DNA of 64,000 nucleotides, taken from positions 1-64,000 of the forward strand of contig JANBPU010000045.1 in NCBI GenBank assembly GCA_027575805.1. The letters are read 5' to 3'. The notes beneath the pieces are model-generated. The model was given only the letters and a program-made list of their open reading frames with translations. It searched no databases and was not told where the DNA came from. This document shows, in pieces, positions 45,097 to 55,588 of the stretch (position 1 is its first letter; the number at the start of each line of letters is the position of its first letter). This DNA is from Mycoemilia scoparia. Taxonomy: Eukaryota; Kickxellomycota; Kickxellomycetes; Kickxellales; Kickxellaceae. Made by a program: the position numbers and the translations under genes.

Positions 45097-48000
45097 CTAA
45101 AATGTATTCAGACGACTACGCGGTAGGGGAGAAAAGTTACGCTGGACAGGCCTGGCTAGTGGAGACACAGAAGGCGAGGCAAATGGAGACCCTATACCGA
45201 AGTTTCCAGAGTTTTTCTGACTATTGCTGCTTCCTCGTCTGAGCTCGGGGAATAGCTCAAGTACCAAATCATCGAGAACGTACAGCACAAGTTGGAGGTT
45301 AAGCCTGCGATGCTGCAGGACTTCAAGAAGCCTTGTGGCTCCCTTCTCAGCATTCTTTCGGCCCACCATCGATCCAAGCACATTTGGCAGATAGAATAAC
45401 AGCTTCTGCTGGGCCTTTTGATATGTATCGCTTCTCTCACTATCCGTGCGTGGCACTGGCGCTGTGAACTTCTGCTGATGTGGCCAAAAGATGTTTGTCA
45501 CCTCTGTAAGATGGTTTGCCAACTGAGATTCACTGACCAGTGATGTCACAATGTCTTTGACCCTGCGCTCCATAGCACCTCCAAAAATATGGCGGAGAAG
45601 GATATTTATTGCCTGTCTGCGCAGCCAGTTGTTCTTATCTTTGAGTTCAAATATCTCTATGAATAGGTCACAGAGAGGCTCACTGAGGTTAGCATAGGTT
45701 GGTGTGGACACCTCTACTGAGCCAGCTGTTGAGACATAAGATGAAAGGAAGCTCAACGAGTCCGAGTAGCCATCATCAGGAGGCGACGTCGCGGATTGTG
45801 AATCTGTCTGCGCATTTTCTGCATCTGGATGCAATACATCAGGATCTCCCTTGGCAATCTGGGCGCTGAGCTGCTTTGTGATCTTGTCTAGCATGGTACC
45901 ATCGCCCGTAATGTCGTTAATATCACGGCTTATAGACTCGTAGAGTTGGCCCATCCATGGGTCGTTGTTATCAAGTGTAGCAGGGTTAGCTGTAGCTGAT
46001 GCAGGATTCTGAATGTCGGGCAAGGTCTCCTGCTTTGGTGGTGGATGCTGAGACAAAAAGAGTCTGAGTGGCACAGACCGACACGCATCATTATGTTGGA
46101 TGAGGCGATTGAGGTATGATTCAAGTGCAGCTCTCCGAGATTCGATATGGGATTTTTTAAACTTTAAAAAAGGGTTCTTTGCTGGGAACTCATTGTGTTT
46201 CATCATTTCGGGGAATAGGGCCTTCATTTTCTCATGCAGCTCCAAAAACTCTCTGTACCTGTGTGTTATGATCCAGCTGTACTTGATCTTTCCGTTAATG
46301 TCAGTCTTTAAAACTTCGATGCTGTATTGAACATACTTTTTCCCGCTTTTTCTTGTGATTAGTTCTGGTGATCTACCTTTTAGGCCCGGTGATCTCCTTA
46401 TTCCTAAAAGAGTTGGACTTCCGCTAAGGAATGATGGTCTACGCAGTGGGTTAATAGCATCCTTCATTCGGGACCCAATCTGAGACCTGATAGAGGTACT
46501 CGGATTCCGTTGCTTGTCTTTAGGTGGTATAATTGGGGCTGAGATAGATGTCCTTGGTATGCGTATCAGTGTTCTTGACGGTACAAGTTTATTCTCAAGT
46601 GCTTGTGTTTCATACTCCTTGCGCTGGTTCAGAAGCTGCTTGGTTTCTTTGATCAATTGGACTTGACTTGCCTTCAAAATCCTCTGCTCATTTTCTTGCC
46701 CCTTACTTTCTACACGGACCAGCAATGCATTTACAATGGCTATTTGCTGGCGTTTGGTGTCTATAAGTGCATTAAGACCAAAAGCCCTTTCTGAAAGGAA
46801 TAGATCGCCAAGCGAGGCAACTTGAACAGATTTTTGTGCAGTTTTATAGCTTGAATGGCTATAACTATCCATGCTGCTCCCTATATCTAAATCAGATACA
46901 TCACTGTTGTCATCGTATACAGATAAGTCCTCTTCATCAGATATATCCTCTTCCTCAAGCAACTCAGTCTTGCTCTTCAGTGAGATTTGTGTCGAATCTG
47001 CCAAAGTTGGCTCAAAATCTTTAGATAGGCTACGAGCATTAGTCTTGACAGGACCATCTTTTCCAGAAAGTGGTTCCAGGGATTTTAGCCCAAGAGCTCG
47101 CAGATCATTTGTACTTCTTGCTCTGCCTTTATCCATAGAGCTGAAGGCTTTACTAATACCAAATGTGCGACTTGTTTTCGGTGTATAGAATAGGGCCTGA
47201 TCAGATGTGGAGTCACCAGGTATTCTTGGGGGTGCGGATGTCCCGCTGGATTCCATATTCTCATTTTTGTGTAGCATACCATCAAGGACTGCTTCAACTG
47301 CATCAACCTGATGAGAAGACAATAAATCCGAATCTTGGATATTGGCCGCATCAGTGGCATCTTGTGGGAAATCCTCCAGGTCCTGTTTATCACTCTGGGC
47401 TAAATCCTTAGGTTCTTCACCAATTGGTTGTATTTTTGGTTCAGCATCACCTTGGGACCCTGACTTAAATAATGAACTCCCCCAATTTCCGAACATATCC
47501 AAATAGGAGTGGTAACCTCCCTGGGCCAAAGTGTCATCTCTAGGAACATTATCACCAGATGCAAGTTTCCCACTGACTTGAGGGTGTATATCATTGGCTA
47601 TGGGCTCTCCGCTACCACGAGGATCGTCCTCAGAAATTGTATATAGCGCATTGCTAACCTTCGGGACCATTGATGATTCTCTTGTCAAGGTGCGGGCTGG
47701 CGCTGAGGTGTTGGTTCCAGCGGGATTCGCCATCGAATCAGCTATACTATTTGCCGATGACCCAATGTTGCTTTGGTCAAGGGATATATTCGTCTGGACT
47801 GACTGAGTGCTTCCTGGTGCAAATAACTGGTTTTGAACATGAGTCTTGTGGGATGTCATGACATAGGTGCTAAGGAAGCGGCGGTATAAAGTGCTTCTCA
47901 AAAAGTTGGGGTACTCTCGCTGCTCTATTTTGTGGAATAGGTCATTCTGGACTCGGCACATTAAATCAAAAGATTTGTCCAAAACTTCCTGGCCAGCTTT

Positions 48001-50007
48001 TTCGAGATCAATATCAAGAACATTAGACATCCTATATGGCTTTAAAAGCTTTTGTACAGGGCTGATAACATCTTCGCTGGCGCCAAGTTCGTCTACACGC
48101 AAAGTGAAATACATTTTCCAAAGAGAATTGATGACTGTGGGTGTGATGATGGGGACACCATTATTCGGTGCCTTCTTAAGCCCCTCAATGTTAAGCCAGT
48201 ATTCCAGAATAAAGCTTTTGCCAATCAAATCCATGTACTCGGCAAATGCCGATAACGCCGAAACATCGGTGATTATTTCAATAAGACTGAACTGTGGGGG
48301 AGATATTGTGACCGGATCATCGCGTTGCTCGTAGTAGACAGAATGCCGAGATGTTTTTGTTGTGTTAACAGTATTGTTCCGGGGAATTGGACCACCATCT
48401 ACACTATATGATAGTCTAATCGGCACTTGTGCCCCTTGGTTCTGACTTAGTAGTCTTATACGCTTCTCTGCCACCTTCTTGGCAACATACAATCTGTTTA
48501 TATAGAATATCATATCTTTTACGTTTTCGCCATGAACAATATCGCCCTTGTTCTTTCCCATGATCAGAATACGCTTCTTCCTTATCTGGGAAACAATATT
48601 TTCGCTGATCGATGTTAGCATGCCAAGATCTTGGCAAGTCTTTATCATCTCGATGAATTCTTCGAATGTCCGTGTGGGCTGAAAACCTTTTCCATCGCCC
48701 AAGTCACCTTCTTGTGAGCCAATACCTCCTGACTGCAGGTCCAATGCCTGCCTCAGCTTGGTAACCATTCTTTGCTCCTCAATGATCCGTGTTAGCTGCA
48801 TATCTATCAGTCTGTTTGAGGTATCCGGGTCTATTACCGCTCCTACTACAGATGTCAAAAGAGTGGATGCCAATATCTCACGTATAATAGTTTTGTGCGG
48901 GCCAAAATTGAGTGATTCCTTTGCAATTATAAGCTCCAAAAGCTCATCGACAATAGATCTGAGATAATTCGCAATGGCTATTTTCTCTTGGTCCAGCATC
49001 TCTTCTTTGGATTCGCCGCTTTTTGACCTGGGCTTTGGCTTTTCGCTGTGATTAGGATGACTGTTTTTCTCACTTGAAGCGACCGATGCGCCTGGTGGAT
49101 TGCTAATAAGGCTACGAAGAGCTGGATGCTGTCTCAATTTGAAGTAATTGTCAATTATAAGCAAATTTGTGCTTTCTTGCTCTGCAGCAGATGTAGCTTC
49201 ACTATTTCCTGCATTAACAGTCTTTGAGCGAGGCCTTTTTCCACCCTTACTGGAAGACAAAGATAGACCTTGGATGGTATTGCTTCTTCCTGAGCGCGTA
49301 ACGGGGCTGGTATTTTCAGTGGCTGCCTTTTCGGCTCTTCGATAGTCATGAAGGTGCCTGGAAATAGCAGGCACTATGCGTGCCATAAAGAAGTGTGACA
49401 AGTCAAGCTTCTCCACCCGAACAACAACATGTCTCAAAATGGATGCAATCTCTGCTTTAACAGATTGTCCGAATGACGGGTCAGCAGATATGGTTCTAAA
49501 CCACGACTGAATAAAGTCGCGAACTACCAGATCCAGCAGGTTTTGCAAAGCCCTCTCAGTGCTAGGCAGGAATGGCAATATTGCCAGCTCGTTGGCAAGC
49601 TCCTCAGGCTCAATGCTCCTATCCATCTTGTCAACCCAGTAGCTTCTGGTGTACTTTGTTGGAAAGAACGAGGAATCAAGGCGTAGCGAACCATCCTTGC
49701 GAGCAAAGTCGAGGACAGGAATCCTTCTGACTGGTGGGGAGGTGCCAAAGCTTCCTATGGAGAATGGATTAGTCCCAGCAACATCGAATAGAACAATGCC
49801 AGGCTTTTTTTCGCCCTCGGACCTTGCGTGGCTGTACGTTGACGGGCCGAGAATTGACAGTCTACGGTGATACCAGTACGATGTGACAATGTTGGTAAAT
49901 AAGAGAACGATGCAGAGAGATGCTACAAGGAAGGGGAATAGCAAAGCATAGGAGAGAATTGACTTCAGCCATAAAGTGGTGACCTCTAATAGCTCTACCG
50001 CAAGCAT
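45097..50007 (-). CDS. MDM1: Mdm1/SNX13-type sorting nexin (PXA-RGS-PX-Nexin_C)
   Basis: A 1,636-residue single-exon protein. Two adjacent hydrophobic stretches near residues 13-45 give an N-terminal ER membrane anchor. A PXA domain follows (about residues 125-395, e.g. ERALQNLLDLVVRDFIQSWF). An RGS fold lies at about 570-712 (LIEIITDVSALSAFAEYMDL to FLRSTLYRRFLST). A PX domain lies at about 1220-1317 (IITHRYREFLELHEKMKALFP), where the Arg-Tyr-Arg pattern fits phosphoinositide binding. A Nexin_C domain follows at about 1433-1590. Known family members tether the ER to the vacuole or lysosome and influence lipid droplets. Two long Ser-rich linkers separate the domains and make this protein longer than yeast Mdm1 (1,127 residues). 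It diverges from BUD6. Confidence 0.92.
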   Translation of the reverse strand: MLAVELLEVTTLWLKSILSYALLFPFLVASLCIVLLFTNIVTSYWYHRRLSILGPSTYSHARSEGEKKPGIVLFDVAGTNPFSIGSFGTSPPVRRIPVLDFARKDGSLRLDSSFFPTKYTRSYWVDKMDRSIEPEELANELAILPFLPSTERALQNLLDLVVRDFIQSWFRTISADPSFGQSVKAEIASILRHVVVRVEKLDLSHFFMARIVPAISRHLHDYRRAEKAATENTSPVTRSGRSNTIQGLSLSSSKGGKRPRSKTVNAGNSEATSAAEQESTNLLIIDNYFKLRQHPALRSLISNPPGASVASSEKNSHPNHSEKPKPRSKSGESKEEMLDQEKIAIANYLRSIVDELLELIIAKESLNFGPHKTIIREILASTLLTSVVGAVIDPDTSNRLIDMQLTRIIEEQRMVTKLRQALDLQSGGIGSQEGDLGDGKGFQPTRTFEEFIEMIKTCQDLGMLTSISENIVSQIRKKRILIMGKNKGDIVHGENVKDMIFYINRLYVAKKVAEKRIRLLSQNQGAQVPIRLSYSVDGGPIPRNNTVNTTKTSRHSVYYEQRDDPVTISPPQFSLIEIITDVSALSAFAEYMDLIGKSFILEYWLNIEGLKKAPNNGVPIITPTVINSLWKMYFTLRVDELGASEDVISPVQKLLKPYRMSNVLDIDLEKAGQEVLDKSFDLMCRVQNDLFHKIEQREYPNFLRSTLYRRFLSTYVMTSHKTHVQNQLFAPGSTQSVQTNISLDQSNIGSSANSIADSMANPAGTNTSAPARTLTRESSMVPKVSNALYTISEDDPRGSGEPIANDIHPQVSGKLASGDNVPRDDTLAQGGYHSYLDMFGNWGSSLFKSGSQGDAEPKIQPIGEEPKDLAQSDKQDLEDFPQDATDAANIQDSDLLSSHQVDAVEAVLDGMLHKNENMESSGTSAPPRIPGDSTSDQALFYTPKTSRTFGISKAFSSMDKGRARSTNDLRALGLKSLEPLSGKDGPVKTNARSLSKDFEPTLADSTQISLKSKTELLEEEDISDEEDLSVYDDNSDVSDLDIGSSMDSYSHSSYKTAQKSVQVASLGDLFLSERAFGLNALIDTKRQQIAIVNALLVRVESKGQENEQRILKASQVQLIKETKQLLNQRKEYETQALENKLVPSRTLIRIPRTSISAPIIPPKDKQRNPSTSIRSQIGSRMKDAINPLRRPSFLSGSPTLLGIRRSPGLKGRSPELITRKSGKKYVQYSIEVLKTDINGKIKYSWIITHRYREFLELHEKMKALFPEMMKHNEFPAKNPFLKFKKSHIESRRAALESYLNRLIQHNDACRSVPLRLFLSQHPPPKQETLPDIQNPASATANPATLDNNDPWMGQLYESISRDINDITGDGTMLDKITKQLSAQIAKGDPDVLHPDAENAQTDSQSATSPPDDGYSDSLSFLSSYVSTAGSVEVSTPTYANLSEPLCDLFIEIFELKDKNNWLRRQAINILLRHIFGGAMERRVKDIVTSLVSESQLANHLTEVTNIFWPHQQKFTAPVPRTDSERSDTYQKAQQKLLFYLPNVLGSMVGRKNAEKGATRLLEVLQHRRLNLQLVLYVLDDLVLELFPELRRGSSNSQKNSGNFGIGSPFASPSVSPLARPVQRNFSPLPRSRLNTF

Positions 50008-50855
50008 GAGGTTAATTTGGGCGCTCTTTTATAATATATATGAGCTAGATAGAGGGTAAAAGTAATAGCATGACAAAAAGTTTTGTGTAGTGACAGCACT
50101 GACGCACAAGCCTCTTGTGCTTATAACTAAAAGAGTGTTGTTATGGGAATGACACCCATCCGTCTTGCTGCAGCAGCAGCGCTTTTCTATGTTTGTTTGG
50201 GAAATTGCTTTGTTTGGTTGTGTCCTCTAAAAGTACACAACATCCAGCTCCAAAATCCAAGCAAGCTGGCTTGAGCACTGATAACTTGGAACCAAAAATT
50301 CCCACAAATGTGGCTACTAACAAATCATGTGAAATTTGTCTCAGTCTCCACAGCTCGCTCAAACATGGTGGTAAATTAGCCATGCTTGTCTAATATATAA
50401 TAAGACCATCGCAGTATGAGCAAAAGGGCTGGGATGCGCCTCTTTGGTGTGACAAAATGTAATCCTTCTTGTAGCTTTTTCCTGTATTTGTCTAGTTAAT
50501 GTGAGGCGGCATTCACAGATAGGTTAAAACAAAGAGCACAGAGCAGAGCAACCTAAAGAGCCGTGCGTTGATCAGTTGATGCAAAGGATCCTCTAAACCT
50601 TTGGTGGGTAACCTCCCTTTTTGTGGCCGTTTAAGGCTGATTTAGACTCGGCACACTCTTTGACAATTAAACCCCAATTGTCTGTTATAAAAATAGACTG
50701 GCCGCGTGAGACTAAGCGTGTTATAAAAGTAACTTTAATTCTCTCAACTACCTTTCTCACACTCACTTTCATTCCACCTGTGCCCCTCTTTTTAACATTA
50801 GATTGCCTTCAAGTGACCGCATTGCATTAGCTGCCAACAGACGCTCTCTTTATAA
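50008..50855. promoter_or_regulatory. Divergent promoter region of MDM1 and BUD6
   Basis: 848 bp between two divergently transcribed genes. No gene is supported; short frames on both strands have no family features. The stretch from about 50740 to 50810, just before BUD6, is pyrimidine-rich, as in many fungal promoters. Confidence 0.5.
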
Positions 50856-52840
50856 ATGGGATACGATTCATTCTATCATGAGGAAGACAACCAGCTTTTA
50901 AACATGAACGTCAACCTTAGTCTTCGTAGGGCAAGGCCAGTACGCTCATTACGCCGCAATCCAGACTCGGCTTCAACAAGCCCTGAGGCCCCCAAAAGCG
51001 AGAAGACATTCAGGACCTCAGCGGACTCTAATGACAGAATTCAAAGAGCTCAGCTAGTAACCTCAGCACCCACTGGCGGTATGGTTGAGCCCCTTCCAAT
51101 CAAACGAACTGTTACTACCACAGAAGCAAGGCTAGTCAATACGGGCTTTATTGAAAGCAGCAACATCGCTGAGCTTTCCAGCACCTGCACATCTCCTTCG
51201 ACAAGATCCCCAATCAGCCTACGCAACCGCAATAGCAGCGGCAGCAATGGTGCTCCATCCTCCCGCTATCATGGTACGTAAACATACATTTGGCACCGAG
51301 TATTATCATCTTATGCAATGCATGAAAGTTTTTGTTAACATCCGGTTTATTATTTTTTAACATAGTGTCGCCCATCTCCGGGTCGGCTCCTACATCTCCA
51401 ATCGCCCGAATGGCTCTTTTCCTTGAGTTGCAAGGCCAAGTTAAAAGGGTCGTTTTCACAGAAAAGATGACCATGGATGGTCTAAGGTCGCAATTCCTTC
51501 AAAGATTTGCTAGCAATTTCGATGGTTCTGATCATGATTCTGGCTCTTTATATATGCGAGACCAAGAAACCAACATTGTCTACTTGCTTGAAGATTTAAG
51601 CGATGTGGGAAACAACTCGTACTTAATATGGAAGCCTGAAGAAGCCCCCGAAAAAGAAGAGCCAGCCCCTCTTGTTACTTTGCCAACTTCTCCTGCAGAG
51701 TTGAAGGATAGCCAAAACGACACAATTATCAAAGATGAGATGCAATCTCTGCGGGCTGTTATAGAAGGGCTATCAGCAAAGCTTGATGGACTTTCTGTCG
51801 AAATCGCAAAGAACAACAGCAAGAATTTGCACCCCCCAGGTGACAACAAAAATACTTCAAAAGATACCAACGTAGAGGAAGGACCGGATTCAGCCCCCCA
51901 GGGATCAATAAAATCTTCATCTCTATCCAGTTCGGATGGAGAGGAAGTAGCTGCGCTTAAAAAAGAACTCAAACAGGTCCGTAATGAATTGTACCAAATT
52001 CGCGAGGAGAAGGCAAGTCTTGAGAAGGAAACTGAATCCAAGATAAAAGCCCTGCAAGACGAACTTGCTGATGCAAATAAGAAAATCAAATCCAACCCTA
52101 ATGCTCGCCGTTCTAAGCTAGAGGAAGATCTTGAGCATCTCAAGAATACCTACAATGAGCTAGGAAACCAGCACGCTGACATTGAATCATCGATGCAGTT
52201 AATGCGCAAGGACACGACAGATCGTGGCGTCATCCCATCCCAGGCTAGAATGGACCTTACAAGAAAGGAATTAGAGTATATTGAAAACACATCCAAAGAA
52301 TTACTCAAGTTCATTGACGACAATGGGTCTATCTGGAAACGTACTTGGGAGTCTGAGCTTCACGGAATTGTTCAGGAACAGCAGTTCTCTAAAGATGCCG
52401 GAAAACTAATAAAAGAGCTACGCGAAGACACGAAGCCGCTTCGAGAGCTATTCAATATGCTGGAGAAAATTGTTGATCTAAAAACCAAGCAGCGCGAAGC
52501 CCAGAGGAATGGCGGTGAGCCCTCAACACCAAAGTTCTTTGATGTCGTCCCGGCCGAAGAAGTAGGTGAGGTTCGAAACGAGATGATGAGCGAAATCCAG
52601 TGCATTGAAGTAAACCACGAACGCCGCCTTAAGGCCCTGGATATGGCTATAAAATCGCGCGAAAAGGAGCTCGCAAACAAAGTGGATGAGTTTGAAAAGG
52701 AGCTCGGTGACTATGTCGCTAACCAAAAATTACGTAAAACTGGCGGCACTGAGGAACTAGAAAAGCGACTCAGAAAGAAGGAGGAAGAGGTTTTAAAGGC
52801 CATGCTTACTAGCATGGCTGAGGCTTCGGTAAGACGCTAG
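50856..52840 (+). CDS. BUD6: Bud6/Aip3 actin- and formin-interacting polarity protein
   Basis: Two exons (50856-51273 and 51366-52840) join in phase to 630 residues. The first exon is a Ser-rich disordered leader. The second carries the AIP3/Bud6 module: LFLELQGQVKRVVFTEKMTMDGLRSQFLQ (given here as its start, residues about 155-185), then LYMRDQETNIVYLLEDLSDV, long coiled coils at about residues 350-430, and the conserved ELEYIENTSKELLKFIDDN core. In yeasts Bud6 works with formins at growth sites to nucleate actin cables. The C-terminal Lys/Glu-rich helix ends just before the stop. Its role here would be tip polarity. The match is clear by motif order. Confidence 0.88.
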
Positions 52841-53244
52841 GCTAGTCTAAACTTTACCCCACCACACATTCATTTTAGCAACGACCATTCATTACATATA
52901 ATTGTAGAGTTGATTTATTTACATGCACATGTTATTTGATGCCTTTTAATGCCATTACTAAGGATTTTATGAATTTTATAATTAAAATACACCAATTTTT
53001 ATGAACATTGGCATTGCACTGCACCAATATCTTGCAGAGCTCATTTGTTTCTAAAACAGCCTTTTACTCTACAAGTTCTGAGTGACAAGTCCATCAATGT
53101 GACTGTTTGGTACATGTTTTATTAAATAGGCAAAGTATATAAAAAATTGACAAGGTTGCGGCTACATAAAGAGGTGTGTTTTGATTACACGTCAAGCCAA
53201 AGGGTTTGATTTACATATGTATACACAAACACCCTATGGACCAC
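52841..53244. other. Convergent 3' intergenic region
   Basis: 404 bp of AT-rich spacer between BUD6 and PNS1. No gene features are seen. Confidence 0.6.
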
Positions 53245-54972
53245 TTATGCAAGCTGATGATAGTCATTGTTGTTGAGATGACTCAAATATGGTGGTGGAT
53301 TGCCCAACTGGAATTTTTGTGGATAGTATCTGCTAAGAGCAGCAGCAAGATCGGGGTCAGCTTCAGCAACGCTGTAGTGGTCCTCAGCAACACAAACGAA
53401 TGTGGCTTTTGCGCCTGATTTGATAGCAGTGGTGGCAATTGTTGAGATTGAAAGGCCAATAAGGAAAGCAATGATGACTATCGGAACGGTGTAAGAACCA
53501 GTGGAGTTGTACTTGGGCTTGACAACCGATACATAGACATATGCAGCAACGGCACATAGAGTGGCACAGAAGAATCCACCAAGCATCAGCACATTGCCAA
53601 TAAGACTATCGTTGGCAATCGCATCTATACCTGTGCTTGAGAGCATCCTGAATGTGCTTCGGGCCGAATCAATGAACGACCTTCCATAGAAACTAACATA
53701 CACATAGGCATAATCAGTGATGTAGTTGATTATGCCCTCAATACAGCCAAGAATGCAGTCCAAGCACATTGCAAGTATTTGGCAAACAAAGTTGTCATCA
53801 GAATGGGCAAGATTACGGGCAATGGCACGGATGGTCTGAATGACAGCAATGATGAGGGATCCAAAGCAGATGCTTCCAAAGGAGTATGTAAGAGATCTAC
53901 GCAAAGCTGAAAGCATGGGGCTCTTGTATGGATAGTCGTTGCGTGGGAAAAAGAACCTTGTAGCGAAGACACCACAGATGGCTGTGTGTTGGACGCTTGA
54001 GATGACCTGGATTATCCAATAGAAAGAGAAGGCCATATAAACCCAGGTCACATATTGCACAGCGTTTGTGCACGACTGATACACTCTTCCATTGCGATCT
54101 CTATTTTGGGTGCACGACTCGTACTTTTTCAGGTAGGGGAACGACCCAGCGAAAACAAGAGTCCACAGTGCACCAAAGAGAGAGCTGATGATGATAAAGC
54201 CAAGGCTTACAAACATTGTTGACTTGAATTTGCTGATGGTTCCGACGACCGATTCAAGCACCGCCTTCGAGAAAGGGATGTACTTTTTCCAGAAGAACCA
54301 ACTGAGGGCATAAAGCAGCCCAAATATAATGAGAATTATACCAGCAAACCATATACGGACCGCCAGGTAGTAGGCACCACCACCCAAGGTGAAAAGAACT
54401 GACCCCCAGAAGGATATAACCAAAATCGGGCCAGCCACAAACTTTATTAGCATGAGATAGCAAATGCTAACCACGAAACCAACCACAATAAATACCGCTA
54501 GCATTACAACAGTGGTCCAGGAATAAAATTCGCTATCGTTTGCGCGCGACCCGTTGCTATTGAACATGCTGGATGGAAGTGCTCTAATGAATAGCACTGA
54601 GAGGACAACAAATAATGCCAGGTTTAGCAGGAATACTATTGCTGCCCACTTATCCTGGAACTTTGGCTTGGAACTCCTCGCGGACTCAAGCTGCTTAGAT
54701 GCCGGAGTATAATTTGGTGGGTGTGGTTCGTAGAAAACAAAGTGCTTGTCGTCTAGCGGCTCTGAGGGTTCTGCCATATCCTGGCCATAGTGTGGATTAT
54801 AGCCTTGTTGTTGCTGTTGAGTGTACTGGGGTTGATATTGCTGTTGTTGAGAAGGTGGATATTGTGGTGGGGGAGGAGGAGGTGGTGGTGGTGGTGGTGG
54901 GCCTCCACCATAGCTGTTGTAGTTGTTGTACTCGTATCCATATTGTGGATTGGACTGCGGATACTGGTTCAT
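53245..54972 (-). CDS. PNS1: Pns1/choline-transporter-like (CTL) membrane protein
   Basis: A 575-residue single-exon protein. The cytosolic N-terminus (about residues 1-95) is rich in Asn, Tyr, Gln and Pro, with a run of twelve prolines. About ten membrane spans follow. CTL-family marks are the KFVAGPILVISFWGS span, the WVYMAFSFYWIIQVISSVQH segment, SFGSICFGSLIIAVIQTIR, and the YAYVYVSFYGRSFIDSARST signature, followed by a final hydrophobic pair. Animal CTLs move choline or ethanolamine; the substrate of fungal Pns1 is not established. The conserved block ending with a Cys-rich CQILAMCLDCILGCIEGIIN loop is typical. It is divergent from FRS2. Confidence 0.92.
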   Translation of the reverse strand: MNQYPQSNPQYGYEYNNYNSYGGGPPPPPPPPPPPPQYPPSQQQQYQPQYTQQQQQGYNPHYGQDMAEPSEPLDDKHFVFYEPHPPNYTPASKQLESARSSKPKFQDKWAAIVFLLNLALFVVLSVLFIRALPSSMFNSNGSRANDSEFYSWTTVVMLAVFIVVGFVVSICYLMLIKFVAGPILVISFWGSVLFTLGGGAYYLAVRIWFAGIILIIFGLLYALSWFFWKKYIPFSKAVLESVVGTISKFKSTMFVSLGFIIISSLFGALWTLVFAGSFPYLKKYESCTQNRDRNGRVYQSCTNAVQYVTWVYMAFSFYWIIQVISSVQHTAICGVFATRFFFPRNDYPYKSPMLSALRRSLTYSFGSICFGSLIIAVIQTIRAIARNLAHSDDNFVCQILAMCLDCILGCIEGIINYITDYAYVYVSFYGRSFIDSARSTFRMLSSTGIDAIANDSLIGNVLMLGGFFCATLCAVAAYVYVSVVKPKYNSTGSYTVPIVIIAFLIGLSISTIATTAIKSGAKATFVCVAEDHYSVAEADPDLAAALSRYYPQKFQLGNPPPYLSHLNNNDYHQLA

Positions 54973-55588
54973 TTTGAACTCTAGTTATGTTGGGTATTTT
55001 ATTGTATTAGAAAGGAGCAGTAGCAAGCGTTGTTTTAATACTGGAAATGTGGTAATAGTAATGAGAATAAAAGTAGAATAAAAGGGCATTTGAAATTCAG
55101 GCTCCCCACCTTCCTAATTGCCCTCGCATCTAACCCATAACGTTAACTTTTACTTTAGCTTTAGATTTTTCCAATCATCGTGCATTTTCAAGTTCTTTAT
55201 GCCACTACAAACGATTAATTGCTTTGTGAAACCACACCAAAAGTAGCGATTATCCAGAATCTACGAATATCTTGTGTCATCCAAAGCTGGTGCCTTGTGT
55301 AATCATTTTGGTGAATCAGTTTGGTTAATTCGCACTGGTTTTGATTCTTTTTCTTGATCATAAGATTGAAATTTTGGCGCGAAACTTAATCCTAATTAAG
55401 GCCGTTCTAATCTGTTTGTAAAAAGTCAGTCCAATGTGAGTCAATATTGTCAGTTTATTAGTTTTGATTTGGGCTTTTCCTTTGCATTAAAACTCGTTAC
55501 TACAACTACTTCAAATATCCCTTCATACCAACCGGTCTATTCTGACACACAAATTAGCTAAAGCATCGGAAGCACGCAATTTATCTCG
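54973..55588. promoter_or_regulatory. Divergent promoter region of PNS1 and FRS2
   Basis: 616 bp between divergent genes. AT-rich, with CT-rich patches before FRS2. No gene is supported. Confidence 0.5.

Noticed and set aside
51580..52143. 187-codon minus-strand frame opposite BUD6
   Set aside because: Ser-rich shadow of the Glu/Lys-rich coiled coil on the coding strand.
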